A DNA stretch of 64,000 bases from contig NZ_CP113065.1 of assembly GCF_026625825.1 (NCBI RefSeq), positions 186,001 through 250,000 on the forward strand, written 5' to 3'. A model generated the notes under the pieces. That model worked only from the letters and a program-made list of their open reading frames with translations. It made no database searches and was not told the DNA's origin. Below are positions 18,732-29,463 of this stretch, piece by piece. The position numbers and the translations under genes were made by a program. Source of the stretch: Pseudoxanthomonas sp. SL93. GTDB lineage: Bacteria; Pseudomonadota; Gammaproteobacteria; Xanthomonadales; Xanthomonadaceae. The number at the start of each line of letters is the position of its first letter. Position 1 is the first letter of the stretch.

Positions 18732-19250
18732 ATGACAACCGAATCAGACCTTCGAGCCACGGGACCACTGGATGAGAATCCAATCGGGCTGCTCGACAAT
18801 CCCGGCGATCAGATGTTGTGCCTGTTGATCCGGGTCGCGGCAACGCCACACGGACTGGTAGCGATTCCAAACCCGGCCACGGTGGCCATGGACGACAGAG
18901 TCTTATGGGTAGCCGACCCGGGCGTGGGACCTTTCAAGATCGGCATGGAGGCTGAGGACCTGCTCGAAGTACGGGGGGCCGATCACGTCGACGCCGATTC
19001 GCCCATGCCGTTTTCCGCCCTGGCGGCAGGCAGGGACACGTCGGCCGTCGCGGGACTGCCGAATGTGTGGCGCTCCGGTGCCAGTCACGTGGTCGGCGGA
19101 TGGCCCACGCGCCCTGCGGAAATGCTGCGCTACCGGTTGTGGGAAGCCGGCAGCGACACCCCGGGGGCTGTCATGACGCTGTTCGTCACCAATGGGCGCC
19201 GCGAGCTTTTTGGTGCCAGTGGCACCGTAAGACCCAACGATCCGTTCTAG
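18732..19250 (+). CDS. Hypothetical protein, 172 residues
   Basis: I do not recognise this protein. It is acidic, has no signal peptide or membrane segment, and contains a few short hydrophobic strands ([25 protein letters not shown]). The composition suggests a small soluble beta-rich domain. It follows the CadC-like regulator by 56 nt on the same strand and could be co-transcribed with it. The ATG is preceded by GGAGC at a suitable distance. Its stop overlaps the convergent rnhB stop by 4 nt. Confidence 0.7.
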   Translation: MTTESDLRATGPLDENPIGLLDNPGDQMLCLLIRVAATPHGLVAIPNPATVAMDDRVLWVADPGVGPFKIGMEAEDLLEVRGADHVDADSPMPFSALAAGRDTSAVAGLPNVWRSGASHVVGGWPTRPAEMLRYRLWEAGSDTPGAVMTLFVTNGRRELFGASGTVRPNDPF

Positions 19251-19861
19251 ACGGGACCGCTCGCGTTCTGCCAGTCACGCACCGGCGCGAAGCTGCGCCG
19301 GTGCTGCACGCACGGGCCGTGCTGCGCCAACGCAGCAAGATGGGCCGGCGTGGGGTAGCCCTTGTGCACGGCAAAGCCGTACATCGGGAATGCGTCATGC
19401 ATCGCGACCATCGCGCGGTCGCGCGAGACCTTCGCCAGGATCGACGCGGCCATGATCGCCGGATCAAGGCGGTCGCCGCCCACCAGCGTTTCGGCGGCGC
19501 AGCGCAGGCCTTTCGGCGCACGGTTGCCATCGATGCGCGCCAGTTCCGCAGCGGGCTGCAGGCCGGCGATGGCGCGCCGCATGCCTTCCAGCGTGGCCTG
19601 CAGGATGTTCAGTTCGTCGATCTCGCGTGGCTCCACGAATTCCACGCGCCATGCCAGCGCCCGCTCGATGATGATCGGGAAGAGCGCTTCGCGCCTGGCT
19701 TCACTGAGTTTCTTGGAATCATCCAGCCCCACGATGGGGCGTTGCGGGTCCAGGATCACCGCCGCCACCGACACGGGCCCGGCCAGTGGACCGCGTCCGG
19801 CCTCGTCGACACCGGCCACGCGTTGGAACGCCGGCGCGGGAAACAGGCTGCCGCTCTTCAT
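19247..19861 (-). CDS. rnhB: Ribonuclease HII
   Basis: The 204-residue enzyme that cleaves RNA in RNA-DNA hybrids and starts ribonucleotide excision. The catalytic acidic pair is Asp19-Glu20 in [11 protein letters not shown]. Further family segments are [18 protein letters not shown] and the [24 protein letters not shown] region, which holds the third and fourth acidic residues, followed by [13 protein letters not shown]. It is coupled to lpxB by a 4-nt overlap, as in many proteobacteria (lpxB-rnhB), and closes the envelope operon. Confidence 0.97.
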   Translation of the reverse strand: MKSGSLFPAPAFQRVAGVDEAGRGPLAGPVSVAAVILDPQRPIVGLDDSKKLSEARREALFPIIIERALAWRVEFVEPREIDELNILQATLEGMRRAIAGLQPAAELARIDGNRAPKGLRCAAETLVGGDRLDPAIMAASILAKVSRDRAMVAMHDAFPMYGFAVHKGYPTPAHLAALAQHGPCVQHRRSFAPVRDWQNASGPV

Positions 19862-21057
19862 CGTCCGACCAGTTCCGACACCGCGTCCGCGGCGCTCGAC
19901 GAGGCATCCTGCCGGAGTGCTTCATGCAGGCGCAGGTATGTGGGCTGCAGCGCGGCAACGGCGTCGGGATGCCGGAACCACTGCAGCACCGCCTGGCCGA
20001 GCCGGTCAGGCGTGCAGTCGTCCTGCATCAGTTCCGGCGCCAGGTCCTCGCCCGCCAGCACGTTGGGCAGCGCGTAGCGCTCCACCTTCAGCATGCCCAG
20101 GCCCTTCACGATGCGATAGGTCAGCGGGGCGATGCGGTAGCCCACCACCATGGGGCGCTTGCACAGCATGGTTTCCAGCGTGGCGGTGCCCGATGCCAGC
20201 AGCACCACGTCGCTGGCGATCAGGGCATCACGCGCCTGTCCGTCGAGCAGCCGGCAACGCGGCAGCGTGTATCGTGGATCGGCCAGCAGGGTTGCCAGCG
20301 CCGCGCGGCACGCTGCATTGGCGGCAGGGATCACCACCTGCAGGCCGGGAATCTCTGCCGCCACCTGCCGTGCCGCCTCGAGGAAGGCTGGCGCCAGTCG
20401 ATGGATCTCGCCGAGCCGGCTGCCGGGAAGGACGGCAAGCACGGGGGCTTCTTGGGCTAATGCCAACGTAGCGCGCGCCGCGGCGCGATCCGGTTGCAGC
20501 GGAATCTCGTCTGCCATCGGATGGCCGACGAATCGCGCATCCACGTGATGGCGCGCATAGATCGGAGGTTCCATCGGGAACAGGCACAGCACGCGGTCGG
20601 CGCTGTTGCCGATCTTCTCGGCGCGCTTCTCCCGCCACGCCCACACCGAGGGGCTCACGTAGTGGACGGTGCGGATGCCGCGCTGCTTCAGCCAGCGTTC
20701 CACGCCCAGGTTGAAGTCGGGTGCGTCGATACCGATGAACACATCCGGCTGCCAGTCAAGCACGCGCTGGCGGAAGGTCCTGCGCAGTGCCAGCAGTCGC
20801 GGCAGATGGCGCAGCACTTCGGCCAGGCCCATCACCGCCAGCTCGCCCGCGTCGAACCAGGTATCGCAACCGGCCGCGCGCATCGCGTCGCCGCCGATGC
20901 CCGCGAAGCGCGCCTGTGGGTAGCGCTTGCGCAGTTCGTCGATCAGGCCCGCCCCCAGTGCGTCGCCGGAGGATTCACCGGCCACCAGCGCGATGCGGAC
21001 CACGCGATCGTCCGGCGCGAAGGGAGTCGGGGCGGGCTCCCTGACGATGGTCGTCAC
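19858..21057 (-). CDS. lpxB: Lipid-A-disaccharide synthase
   Basis: The 399-residue GT19 glycosyltransferase that joins lipid X to UDP-diacylglucosamine, making the beta-1,6 disaccharide core of lipid A at the inner membrane surface. Family marks are [16 protein letters not shown] near the N terminus, [19 protein letters not shown], the [19 protein letters not shown] motif, and [15 protein letters not shown] before the UDP-binding half with LASGTATLE. It is longer than E. coli LpxB by about 17 residues, mostly at the N terminus. It overlaps lpxA and rnhB by 4 nt at each end. Confidence 0.97.
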   Translation of the reverse strand: MTTIVREPAPTPFAPDDRVVRIALVAGESSGDALGAGLIDELRKRYPQARFAGIGGDAMRAAGCDTWFDAGELAVMGLAEVLRHLPRLLALRRTFRQRVLDWQPDVFIGIDAPDFNLGVERWLKQRGIRTVHYVSPSVWAWREKRAEKIGNSADRVLCLFPMEPPIYARHHVDARFVGHPMADEIPLQPDRAAARATLALAQEAPVLAVLPGSRLGEIHRLAPAFLEAARQVAAEIPGLQVVIPAANAACRAALATLLADPRYTLPRCRLLDGQARDALIASDVVLLASGTATLETMLCKRPMVVGYRIAPLTYRIVKGLGMLKVERYALPNVLAGEDLAPELMQDDCTPDRLGQAVLQWFRHPDAVAALQPTYLRLHEALRQDASSSAADAVSELVGR

Positions 21058-21842
21058 CGTTGCAACGGCCTTTCGCCGCTCTCGATGAAGTGCAGCAGGG
21101 CGCGCACGTCCTCGCTGGCCTGCGCCTGTTCGGCCAGCTGCTGCTTGGCTTCCGCCAGCGGCAGGCCGGCAACGTAAAGCGTGCGGTACGCGCGCTTGAT
21201 GGCGCTGATGCGGTCGGCATCGAAACCGCGGCGCTTCAGGCCTTCGCTGTTGATGCCGCGCGGCCGGCCGGACGCTTCACCCGCCACCATCGTGAACGGC
21301 GGCACGTCGCCACTCAGCAGCACGCCCATGCCGATGAAGGCATGCGCACCGATGCGGCAGAACTGGTGCACGCCGGCAAAGCCGCTCATGATCACCCAAT
21401 CCTCCACGGTCACGTGGCCGGCCAGCGTGGCGTTGTTGGAGAACACGCAGTGGTTGCCAACCTGGCAGTCGTGGGCGACATGGGTGTAGGCCAGCAGCAT
21501 GTTGTCGCTGCCGATCCGGGTGATGCCGCCGCCGGTGGCGGTGCCGCGATTCAGCGTGACGAACTCGCGTACCTGGTTGCGGTCACCGATGACCAGCTCG
21601 ACGCGCTCGCCCTTGAACTTCTTGTCCTGCGGATCGCCGCCGATGGCGGCATGGCCGACGAAGTGGTTGTCGCGGCCGATGCGGGTGGGGCCGGTGATGC
21701 TGCAGTGGGGCCCGATGAGGGTGCCGTCACCGATTTCGACCTCCGCGCCGATATGCGCGAACGGACCCACGCGCACGCCTTCGCCGAGGCGCGCGCCGGG
21801 ATCGACGACGGCACTGGGATGGATGAGCGTGGAAGGATTCAT
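21054..21842 (-). CDS. lpxA: UDP-N-acetylglucosamine acyltransferase
   Basis: A left-handed beta-helix acyltransferase of 262 residues that carries out the first step of lipid A synthesis. Hexapeptide repeats start at [20 protein letters not shown] and continue to about residue 190. The catalytic His lies in [20 protein letters not shown]. The C-terminal helical domain includes [21 protein letters not shown] use the ATG giving MNPSTLIHP, which overlaps the fabZ stop by 4 nt; the upstream in-frame ATG lies inside fabZ. Confidence 0.97.
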   Translation of the reverse strand: MNPSTLIHPSAVVDPGARLGEGVRVGPFAHIGAEVEIGDGTLIGPHCSITGPTRIGRDNHFVGHAAIGGDPQDKKFKGERVELVIGDRNQVREFVTLNRGTATGGGITRIGSDNMLLAYTHVAHDCQVGNHCVFSNNATLAGHVTVEDWVIMSGFAGVHQFCRIGAHAFIGMGVLLSGDVPPFTMVAGEASGRPRGINSEGLKRRGFDADRISAIKRAYRTLYVAGLPLAEAKQQLAEQAQASEDVRALLHFIESGERPLQR

Positions 21843-22303
21843 GCGTCGGTCTTCGGGGTTTCGGCGCACAGCACGTCCGCCGTGGCCACTTCCTTGCCAT
21901 CCACCTTGGCGACGCAGGTGTACAGCGTCATGTTGCGGATGACGCGCTTGATGTCCACGTGCAGTTCCAGCACATCGCCCGGCACCACCATGCGCGAGAA
22001 GCGCACGTTGTCCACCTTCACCAGGTAGAACAGCCGGTCGCCGTTGCAGAGGCCGCGCGACACCTGGGTCAGCACGCCGCCGGCCTGCGCCAGCGCCTCG
22101 ATCACCAGCACGCCGGGCATGACGGGATGGCCGGGGAAGTGGCCCTGGAAGAACGGTTCGTTGATGGTGACGTTCTTGTGCGCGACGATGCGCTTGTGCG
22201 GTTCGAACTCGACCACCTTGTCCACCAGCAGGAACGGATAGCGGTGCGGCAGCACGCGCTGGATGGTGGCGATGTCGATGGTCTGCGGTACGTTTTCGGT
22301 CAT
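21839..22303 (-). CDS. fabZ: 3-hydroxyacyl-ACP dehydratase
   Basis: The 154-residue hot-dog-fold dehydratase of type II fatty acid synthesis. Typical segments are [40 protein letters not shown] (catalytic His) and [11 protein letters not shown] (catalytic Glu). Two ATGs are possible. The one at 22309 overlaps the lpxD stop by four bases; the one at 22303 is preceded by AAGGA at six-base spacing and is preferred. The genes between lpxD and lpxA have almost no spacing, so translation is coupled. Confidence 0.96.
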   Translation of the reverse strand: MTENVPQTIDIATIQRVLPHRYPFLLVDKVVEFEPHKRIVAHKNVTINEPFFQGHFPGHPVMPGVLVIEALAQAGGVLTQVSRGLCNGDRLFYLVKVDNVRFSRMVVPGDVLELHVDIKRVIRNMTLYTCVAKVDGKEVATADVLCAETPKTDA

Positions 22304-22305
22304 GT

Positions 22306-23322
22306 TCATTCCTTGTCCGCCGCCAGCACGCGGCGGGCGAGCGTATCGAGTTGCTTGAAACGGGCGGCGTTCTTGCGCCACGTCCGGTTGTCGGTGAGCG
22401 GCGTGCCCGAGGAGTACTCGCCGGGCTCGGTGATGGAACTGGTCACCAGCGACATGGCGGTGATCACCACGCGGTCGCAGATCTCCAGGTGGCCCAGCAC
22501 GCCCGCCGCGCCGCCGATCAGGCAGTAACGGCCGATGCGCGCGCTGCCCGCCACGGCGCTGCATCCCGCCATGGCCGTATGCGCGCCGACGCGCACGTTG
22601 TGGCCGATCTGGATCTGGTTGTCGAGGCGGACGTCTTCTTCCAGCACCGTGTCGTCGAGTGCGCCACGGTCGATGGTGGTGTTGGCGCCGATCTCGCAAT
22701 CGTCGCCGATCACCACGCCGCCGAGCTGCGGCACCTTGATCCAGTGCCCACTGTCCATGGCCAGTCCGAATCCGTCGGCGCCGATCACCGCGCCGGGGTG
22801 GATGAGTACGCGACGGCCCACGCGCACGCGCGTGACCAGCGTGATGCGTGCGATCAGTTCGCTGCCGTCACCGACCTCGCAGTGATCGCCGATCACGCAG
22901 CCCGGCCCGATGATGCAGCCATCGCCGATGGTGGCGTGTGCGCCGACGGTGACGAACGGGCCGATGTGGGCGCCAGCCGCGATGCGCGCCGTGGGATCGA
23001 TCACCGCACTGGGATGGATCCCCGCTTCGCGCACGGGCTTGATGTCGAACAGCGCGGCCATCTTGGCGAACGCGGTATAGGGGTCCTTGGCGATCAGCAC
23101 GGCCCCCGGCGCCGCATCCGCATCTTCGGCACGCAGCACGACCAGCGTGGCCTGGCTGTCGGCCAGTTGGCCGCGGTAGCGGGAATTGGCCAGGAAGGCG
23201 AGTTGGCCTGCCTCGGCGCGCGCCAGGGTGGCGACGCCGCCGATGCGCAGCGTGCCGTCGCCGCGCAGCGTCAGCCCGAAACGCTCGGCAAGTTCGTCGG
23301 CTGAGAAGGTGGGGGTGGTCAT
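22306..23322 (-). CDS. lpxD: UDP-3-O-acylglucosamine N-acyltransferase
   Basis: The 338-residue third acyltransferase step of lipid A synthesis. The N-terminal uridine-binding domain (about residues 1-100) is followed by a left-handed beta-helix with hexapeptides from [20 protein letters not shown] to about residue 300 and a C-terminal helix. The [24 protein letters not shown] segment contains the catalytic His. It follows a strong terminator after bamA, and no skp/ompH gene lies between them, so lpxD probably has its own promoter in the 117-nt gap. Confidence 0.97.
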   Translation of the reverse strand: MTTPTFSADELAERFGLTLRGDGTLRIGGVATLARAEAGQLAFLANSRYRGQLADSQATLVVLRAEDADAAPGAVLIAKDPYTAFAKMAALFDIKPVREAGIHPSAVIDPTARIAAGAHIGPFVTVGAHATIGDGCIIGPGCVIGDHCEVGDGSELIARITLVTRVRVGRRVLIHPGAVIGADGFGLAMDSGHWIKVPQLGGVVIGDDCEIGANTTIDRGALDDTVLEEDVRLDNQIQIGHNVRVGAHTAMAGCSAVAGSARIGRYCLIGGAAGVLGHLEICDRVVITAMSLVTSSITEPGEYSSGTPLTDNRTWRKNAARFKQLDTLARRVLAADKE

Positions 23323-23386
23323 AAGGCGCGTAGTTTAGCGCCTGCCGCCGCGGGGTTGCCGGGTGGGCGATCCAGGGACCCAAAAC

Positions 23387-23415
23387 ATACGGGGGGCTAT
23401 GGAAGCCCCCCGTAT
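23387..23415 (-). terminator. Intrinsic terminator after bamA
   Basis: A perfect 12-bp stem ATACGGGGGGCT / AGCCCCCCGTAT with a 5-nt loop, followed by GTTTTG on the minus strand. It separates bamA transcription from the lpxD-rnhB group. Confidence 0.88.
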
Positions 23416-23439
23416 CGTGTCACGCCCTTTCGGACGGGA

Positions 23440-25923
23440 TCAGAACGCGCCGCCGAAGGTGAACTGCAGGCGTTCGATTTCGTCGCCGTCTTCCTTCTTG
23501 ATCGGGAAGGCGTAGCTGATCGAGATCGGGCCCACCGGTGCGCGCCACAGCAGCGCCACGCCCGTGGAGGCACGCAGCTCGCCGGCATCGAAGTTGTCCA
23601 CGCCGTCGAACACGTTGCCGAAGTCGAAGAAGGCCGACACGCGCGCCGCGTTGGAATCGAACAGCTTCGGGAAGATCAGCTCGACCGATCCGGTGGTCTT
23701 CAGCGAACCACCCAGCGGCTGGCCTTCGTAACCGCCGATGATCTCCGAGCGCGGGCCCAGCGTGTTGTCGCGGAAACCACGCACGGAACGCACGCCGCCG
23801 GCGTAGAAGTTCTCGAAGAAGGGCAGGCCGGTGGCGGTCAGGGTGCGGTCGATCGTCCCGCCGTCCGCGCAGGTCGGGTTGCTGCCGCCGGTCGCCGGAT
23901 AGGTCTGGCCCGGGATCATCGGGTCCGAACCGTTGGCGCGGCAGATATAGCGGACCTGGTCAGAGCCGTAGCTGTCGCCGTAACCGATTTCGGCGCGCGT
24001 ATTGAGCACGAACGCCGGGCTCAGCGACCAGTACTTGGAGAACTCGTAGTTGAGCTTGTAGTACTCGACCGTCGAGCCGGGCAGGGCGACTTCCGCCGAC
24101 ACGCGCTGGTACATGCCGCCGGTGGGCATGAAGAAGTGGTTGCGCGTGTCGCGCGCCCAGCCCAGTTCCGCGCGCCAGGCGTGGAAGGTGCGCTGGCCGA
24201 CGGCATCGATGTAGTCGATGATCGACTGCGGCGTGGAGCCGGGGAAGGTCAGGATCTCGTTGCTGTCGATGCCGAACAGCAGCGACACGGTGTCGTTCTC
24301 GGTGATCGGCAGGCCCAGCACGCCCTGCGCCGCGGCGCTGGTGGTGGAGTACTGCGCGGTGTTGAAGTCCGAATAGTCGAACTCGCGCCACCACAGGTTG
24401 TAGCCCAGCGACATGCCTTCGTCGGTGAAGAACGGATTGGTGAAGGAGAACGAGTAACGCTGCAGGTAGTCGCTGCGCTGGGCTTCGACCGAGACGCGGT
24501 TGCCGCCGCCCAGGAAGTTGTTCTGCGACAGCTGGATCGAGGTGGTCAGGCCGGACAGCTGCGAATAACCCAGGCCGAACACGAAGCTGCCGGAGGTGGT
24601 TTCCTTGACGTTGAAGACCACGTCCACCTGGTCGCTGGTGCCGGGCACGGCGGGCGTTTCCACGTCCACCGTCTCGAAGTAGCCCAGCCGGTTGAGGCGG
24701 ATCTTGGAGCGGTCGACGGCCGCCTGCGAGAACCAGCTGCCTTCGAACTGGCGCATCTCGCGGCGCAGCACTTCGTCCGACGTGCGCGTGTTGCCCTTGA
24801 AGACGATGCGGCGCACGTTGACGCGCGGACCGGGCACCACCTGCAGGTTGATCGCCACCGTGCGGTTCTCGCGGTCGATGGTCGGGATGGGGTTCACCTG
24901 CGCGAAGGCATGGCCGATGTTGCCCAGCGTGGCGGTGATGGCATCGGAGGTCAGCTCCAGCAGCACGCGCGAGAAGGTCTGGTCCTTCTTCACGATGACC
25001 AGCTTCTCGATCTCTTCCTTCGGCAGCACCGTGTCGCCGCTGACCTTCACGTCGGAGATCTTGTAGATCTCGCCTTCGGTGATGCCCGCGGTGATGAACA
25101 TGTCGCGCTTGTCGGGGCTGATCGACACCTGGGTGGAGTCGATGGCGAAGTCCACGTAGCCGCGGTCGAGGTAGAAGGAGTTCAGGCGCTCGATGTCGCC
25201 GGACAGCTTTTCCTTCGAGTACTGGTCATCGCGGCGGTACCAGGACAGCCAGCTGGTCTCCTTGGATTCCCAGCCTTCCAGGATGTCCTCGGTGGGGAAC
25301 TTCTCGGCGCCCACCACGTTGACGTGGCGGATCTTGGCGGCCTTGCCTTCCTTCACCGCGATGGTCACGTCGACGCGGTTGCGGTCCAGCTGGCTGACCG
25401 TGGGCGTGATCTCGACGTTGTACTTGCCGCGGTTGTTGTACTGGCGGGTCAGTTCCTGGGTGACGCGGTCCAGGCTGAGGCGGTCGAAGGTCTCGCCTTC
25501 GGCCAGGCCGATGTCCTTCAGGCCTTTCAGCAGGTCATCGGTCTTGATGTCCTTGTTGCCGGTCAGCGTCAGCTTGTTGATGGCCGGGCGCTCGGTGACC
25601 GTCACCACCAGGATGCTGCCCTGGCGGTCGAGCTTCACGTCCTCGAAGAAGCCGGTCTTGTACAGCGCGCGGATCGACTCCACGACGGTGCTCTGGGTGA
25701 CGGTGTCGCCCCGCTCGATCGGCAGGTAGGTCAGCACGGTGCCGGCGGAAATGCGCTGCAGGCCGTCGATGCGGATGTCGGTGGCGGTGAACGCCTCGTT
25801 GCTGAGCGGTGCGGCCGCGGCGGGGGCCGGGGCCGGCTCCGTCGTCTGCGCGAGTGCCGGCATGGCGATGGCCGAGGCCAGGGCGAGGGCAAGCAGGCGG
25901 CGGGAGGGCAGTCGCGTCATCAT
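23440..25923 (-). CDS. bamA: Outer membrane protein assembly factor BamA
   Basis: The 827-residue Omp85 core of the BAM complex that inserts beta-barrel proteins. It has a signal peptide of about 25 residues (ending ALAQ), a Pro/Ala linker, five POTRA domains (about residues 50-450; DIRIDGLQRISAGTVLTYLPI begins the first) and a 16-stranded barrel. The barrel ends with the terminal aromatic residue of LQFTFGGAF and includes the conserved GGVRSVRGF segment. I start it at the first of two adjacent ATGs before the signal peptide; an ATG 41 codons upstream would put a polar stretch in front of the signal. rseP lies 119 nt upstream, the usual order. Confidence 0.97.
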   Translation of the reverse strand: MMTRLPSRRLLALALASAIAMPALAQTTEPAPAPAAAAPLSNEAFTATDIRIDGLQRISAGTVLTYLPIERGDTVTQSTVVESIRALYKTGFFEDVKLDRQGSILVVTVTERPAINKLTLTGNKDIKTDDLLKGLKDIGLAEGETFDRLSLDRVTQELTRQYNNRGKYNVEITPTVSQLDRNRVDVTIAVKEGKAAKIRHVNVVGAEKFPTEDILEGWESKETSWLSWYRRDDQYSKEKLSGDIERLNSFYLDRGYVDFAIDSTQVSISPDKRDMFITAGITEGEIYKISDVKVSGDTVLPKEEIEKLVIVKKDQTFSRVLLELTSDAITATLGNIGHAFAQVNPIPTIDRENRTVAINLQVVPGPRVNVRRIVFKGNTRTSDEVLRREMRQFEGSWFSQAAVDRSKIRLNRLGYFETVDVETPAVPGTSDQVDVVFNVKETTSGSFVFGLGYSQLSGLTTSIQLSQNNFLGGGNRVSVEAQRSDYLQRYSFSFTNPFFTDEGMSLGYNLWWREFDYSDFNTAQYSTTSAAAQGVLGLPITENDTVSLLFGIDSNEILTFPGSTPQSIIDYIDAVGQRTFHAWRAELGWARDTRNHFFMPTGGMYQRVSAEVALPGSTVEYYKLNYEFSKYWSLSPAFVLNTRAEIGYGDSYGSDQVRYICRANGSDPMIPGQTYPATGGSNPTCADGGTIDRTLTATGLPFFENFYAGGVRSVRGFRDNTLGPRSEIIGGYEGQPLGGSLKTTGSVELIFPKLFDSNAARVSAFFDFGNVFDGVDNFDAGELRASTGVALLWRAPVGPISISYAFPIKKEDGDEIERLQFTFGGAF

Positions 25924-26042
25924 CACATCCGATTGGGGTCGTTCCTGCAAGGCAGGGGTTTGCCGGGAAAGGGCTGGCGTAAGGCTTGCTGATGGAAAGC
26001 AGGCCGTTTTGGAGCGGGCCGGCATGAAAAAGTTCAAAGGCA

Positions 26043-27404
26043 TCAAGTCACCAGACGGAGAATGTCGTTGTAGAACGCCAGGCCCATCAGGCCGGCCAGC
26101 AGGGCCAGACCCACATATTGCCCTGTTGCCATGGTGCGTTCACTCAACGGGCTGCCTTTGACCAACTCGATAAGGTAATACAGCAGGTGCCCGCCGTCCA
26201 AGACGGGGATGGGCAGCAGGTTGATGATGGCCAGGCTGAGGGACAGCAGGGCCAGGAAGTAGAGGAACCAGTCCGCGCCCCGCTGGGCGGTGACGTTGGC
26301 CGTCCGCGCGATGGTGATGGGGCCGGAAATGTTCTTCAGCGACGCGTCGCCGGTCAGCATGCGACGCATCATGCCCAGCGAATCGGTGGCCAGGTTGCGG
26401 GTTTCGCGGAAGGCCGCCGGTATCGCGGCCAAGGGACCGTACTGCTGGGTCGCGTCGTAAGGGGGGAGTTCCCGGGTTTTCGGCGACTCCAGGCCCAGGC
26501 CCCAGTAGGACGCGCCGGTTTCGGGATTGCGCATGGAGCGGGGGGTCAGCTCCAGCGCGAGGCGCTCGCCAGCGCGGTCGACTTCCACCATGGCGCTGCC
26601 GCCGCGCTCGCCCAGCGCCTTGACCAGATCGGGGATCTGGCCGAAGTCGCTCACCGGGTGGCCGTCGATGGCCGTGACCAGGTCGCCGGGCTTGATGATG
26701 CCGGCGGCAGGCCCGTCGGGCTTGACAGCCCCCACCAGCGCGGGGACTTCCCAGTGGCGCCATGCCAGCCCGGTCAGGGAGGCGACGTTTTCCTGGTCGA
26801 AGCCGACCGGCAGCCGCGACAGCGGCAGGACGCGGCTCTGGGTATCCCCGTTGGCCTTCTCGACGCGAACCGGCACGTCGGCACCGTCGATGGCGGCCTT
26901 GGTCAGCACCATGGAGGCTTCCGTCCACGTACCGACAGGACGGTCACCGATCGCCAGCAGCCGATCGCCACGTTCGAAGCCGGCGTCGGCGGCGATACCG
27001 TCCACGTTGCCCAGCGTCGCGGAAAAGTCCTGCTTGCCGATGACGAACATGGCCCACAGCAGGGCCACGCACAGGACGAGGTTGGCGATGGGGCCGGCGG
27101 CGACCACGGCGATGCGCTGCCAGACCGGCTTGCGGTTGAAGGCCTGGTCCAGTTGCGAGGCGGGGACGTTGCCCTCGGCTTCGTCCAGCATCTTCACGTA
27201 GCCGCCCAGCGGGATCGCGGCGAGGGCGAACTCGGTGCCATGGCGATCGCGGCGCGACCAGAACGGCTTGCCGAAGCCGACCGAAAAACGCAGCACCTTC
27301 ACGCCGCAGCGGCGCGCCACCCAGAAGTGGCCGAACTCATGGAAGGTGACCAGCACGCCCAAGGCCACGATCATCCACCAGATCGAGCCCAGCAGGTCAC
27401 TCAT
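26043..27404 (-). CDS. rseP: RIP metalloprotease RseP (site-2 protease)
   Basis: A 453-residue inner-membrane zinc protease that cleaves anti-sigma factor RseA and removes remnant signal peptides. The zinc site is HEFGH at residues 22-26 in the first helix. Two tandem PDZ domains lie in the periplasmic region (about 110-310), and the third zinc ligand is in the NLLPIPVLDGGHLLYYLIE helix. There are four membrane helices in total. It lies 12 nt downstream of dxr and is part of the same operon. Its stop lies 119 nt from bamA. Confidence 0.97.
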   Translation of the reverse strand: MSDLLGSIWWMIVALGVLVTFHEFGHFWVARRCGVKVLRFSVGFGKPFWSRRDRHGTEFALAAIPLGGYVKMLDEAEGNVPASQLDQAFNRKPVWQRIAVVAAGPIANLVLCVALLWAMFVIGKQDFSATLGNVDGIAADAGFERGDRLLAIGDRPVGTWTEASMVLTKAAIDGADVPVRVEKANGDTQSRVLPLSRLPVGFDQENVASLTGLAWRHWEVPALVGAVKPDGPAAGIIKPGDLVTAIDGHPVSDFGQIPDLVKALGERGGSAMVEVDRAGERLALELTPRSMRNPETGASYWGLGLESPKTRELPPYDATQQYGPLAAIPAAFRETRNLATDSLGMMRRMLTGDASLKNISGPITIARTANVTAQRGADWFLYFLALLSLSLAIINLLPIPVLDGGHLLYYLIELVKGSPLSERTMATGQYVGLALLAGLMGLAFYNDILRLVT

Positions 27405-27416
27405 GGTTGTGCGTGC

Positions 27417-28601
27417 TCATGGTGTGTGGCCTGCAAGGTTGTGTTCGGTGACACGTCGGGCCTGCGCATCGGCGGCCAGCAACGCCTCCAGTGAATCGGC
27501 GGGCGTTGCGGGCAACGCCGCCAGGGAGGCTTCGACCAGCGCGGGAATGGATAGGAAACCGATTTCGCCCTGAAGAAAGGCTGAAACCGCCACTTCATTG
27601 GCCGCATTCAGCACCGCCGGGGCGGTGCCGCCGGCCTCCATCGCGTGCCACGCCAGGCGCAGGCAGGGGAATGCGTCGGTATCCGGCGCCTCGAACTCCA
27701 GTTTCGGATGCGCCAGCAGGTCCAGCCCACCGACCCCCGACGCGATGCGGTCGGGCCAACCCAGACCGACCGCCAGCGAGGTGCGCATGTCGGGAAGTCC
27801 CAGCTGGGCCAGCGTGGAGCCGTCCACGAACTCCACCAGCGAGTGCACCAGGCTCTGCGGGTGCACCAGCACGTCAAGGCGTTCGCGCGAGACGTCGAAG
27901 AGATGGTGCGCTTCGATCAGTTCCAGGCCCTTGTTCATCAGCGTGGCCGAGTCGACCGAGATCTTCGGGCCCATCGACCACTTGGGGTGCGCGACGGCCT
28001 GTTCGCGGGTCACCGCGGTCAATTCGGCCCGCGTGCGCCCACGGAAGGGACCGCCCGAGGCCGTCAGCACGATGCGCCGCACATCCGCCTGAGCCCGGCG
28101 TGAACGCAGGCACTGGAAGATGGCGTTGTGTTCGCTGTCGATGGGGATGATCTCGGCCCCCGCGGCATCGGCGGCGGTGGTCAGCAGTTCACCGGCCAGT
28201 ACCAGCGATTCCTTGTTGGCCAGCAGCAGGCGCTTGCCCGCGCGCGCGGCCGCCAAGGTCGAGGACAGACCGGCGGCGCCGACGATCGCGGCCACCACGG
28301 TATCGCAGGCGTCGCTGGCGACCAGCTGGTCCAGTGGTGCATCGCCTGCATGGGGTTGGGTCGACAGGCCGGCGCCGGCGAGTCCGTCGCGCAGCGCGGC
28401 GAACAGTGCCGGGTCCGCAATCACGGCGTGCGCGGGTCGATGCGCGACGCACAGGGCCACCAGCGCGTCGACATTGCGGCCGGCGGCCAGCACGCTGGCC
28501 CGATAGCGGTCGGGGTGGCGGGCGATGACGTCCAGCGCGGACGCCCCGATCGAGCCCGTGGCGCCCAGCACCGCTACGTTGCGTAATGCCTGTTCGGCCA
28601 T
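27417..28601 (-). CDS. dxr: 1-deoxy-D-xylulose 5-phosphate reductoisomerase
   Basis: The 394-residue NADPH-dependent enzyme of the MEP isoprenoid pathway. The N-terminal nucleotide fold is [16 protein letters not shown]. The substrate and metal site is in [15 protein letters not shown], and the flexible loop region contains [31 protein letters not shown]. The C-terminal helical domain is complete. The start ATG lies one base after the cdsA stop; a more upstream in-frame start would overlap cdsA extensively. It shares the operon with uppS and so links precursor supply to undecaprenyl synthesis. Confidence 0.97.
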   Translation of the reverse strand: MAEQALRNVAVLGATGSIGASALDVIARHPDRYRASVLAAGRNVDALVALCVAHRPAHAVIADPALFAALRDGLAGAGLSTQPHAGDAPLDQLVASDACDTVVAAIVGAAGLSSTLAAARAGKRLLLANKESLVLAGELLTTAADAAGAEIIPIDSEHNAIFQCLRSRRAQADVRRIVLTASGGPFRGRTRAELTAVTREQAVAHPKWSMGPKISVDSATLMNKGLELIEAHHLFDVSRERLDVLVHPQSLVHSLVEFVDGSTLAQLGLPDMRTSLAVGLGWPDRIASGVGGLDLLAHPKLEFEAPDTDAFPCLRLAWHAMEAGGTAPAVLNAANEVAVSAFLQGEIGFLSIPALVEASLAALPATPADSLEALLAADAQARRVTEHNLAGHTP

Positions 28602-28602
28602 G

Positions 28603-29463
28603 TCAGAACCCGAACAGTTCCTTGCCCAGCGCGAACACCGGCAGCGCGGCGAGCACACCATCCAGCCGGTCCAGCACGCCACCGTGGCCCGGGATCAGGT
28701 CGCCGGAATCCTTGGCGCCCACGTGCCGTTTCAGCAGGCTCTCGAACAGGTCGCCCACTACCGAGAACAGCACGGTGAACACGGCCACCAGCAGCACGGC
28801 CGGCAGCTGCGCCGCGCCGGCGCCGGCGATCAGCGCGCCGGCGACGGCGACCAGCATGCCGGCGGCCAGGCCGCCCAGCAGGCCCTCGATCGTCTTGTTC
28901 GGGCTGATGCGCGGGGCCAGCTTGCGGGTGCCGAACCACCTGCCGCCGAAATGACGGCCGGCGAAATACGCCCCGCTGTCCGCTGCCCAGACGATGGCCA
29001 ACGCGACGAACAGCCACACATGCCCGTTCGGCTGGCTCGCGTGGATCAGCCCCAGCGCGCACCACGCCGGCACGACGGCCAGGGTCCCGGCGGCCAGCTT
29101 GAACACGCGCGCCCAGGTCTCATGGTTCGAGGCAAAGGAGAAGCGGCCCAGCCAAAACAGCGCCAGCAGCCACCACACCACGCCCAGCAGCGACACCAGC
29201 CGCAATGGCACCAGGTCGGGCGACCCCTGCGAGGCCCACACCAGCAGCACCATCAGCAGCAGGTTGGTGGTCAGCAGCACCGTGCGTTGCAGGGTGTCGT
29301 CGATCTCCGCCAGCTTGAACCATTCCCACAGGCCCACCAGGAAGACCAGCGCGGCCAGCATGGCCAGCCATGACGTGGGCAGCAGCAGGATGGCGCCGAT
29401 GGCGAACGGGGCCATCACCAGGGCGGCGATGACGCGGACCTTGGTCGCGCTGGGATTGCTCAT
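28603..29463 (-). CDS. cdsA: Phosphatidate cytidylyltransferase
   Basis: A 286-residue inner-membrane enzyme that forms CDP-diacylglycerol from phosphatidate and CTP. About eight hydrophobic helices are visible, and the C-terminal CDS signature is present ([13 protein letters not shown], then [18 protein letters not shown] with its acidic residues). The start overlaps the uppS stop by 4 nt, and the stop lies one base from dxr. The length is normal. Confidence 0.96.
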   Translation of the reverse strand: MSNPSATKVRVIAALVMAPFAIGAILLLPTSWLAMLAALVFLVGLWEWFKLAEIDDTLQRTVLLTTNLLLMVLLVWASQGSPDLVPLRLVSLLGVVWWLLALFWLGRFSFASNHETWARVFKLAAGTLAVVPAWCALGLIHASQPNGHVWLFVALAIVWAADSGAYFAGRHFGGRWFGTRKLAPRISPNKTIEGLLGGLAAGMLVAVAGALIAGAGAAQLPAVLLVAVFTVLFSVVGDLFESLLKRHVGAKDSGDLIPGHGGVLDRLDGVLAALPVFALGKELFGF

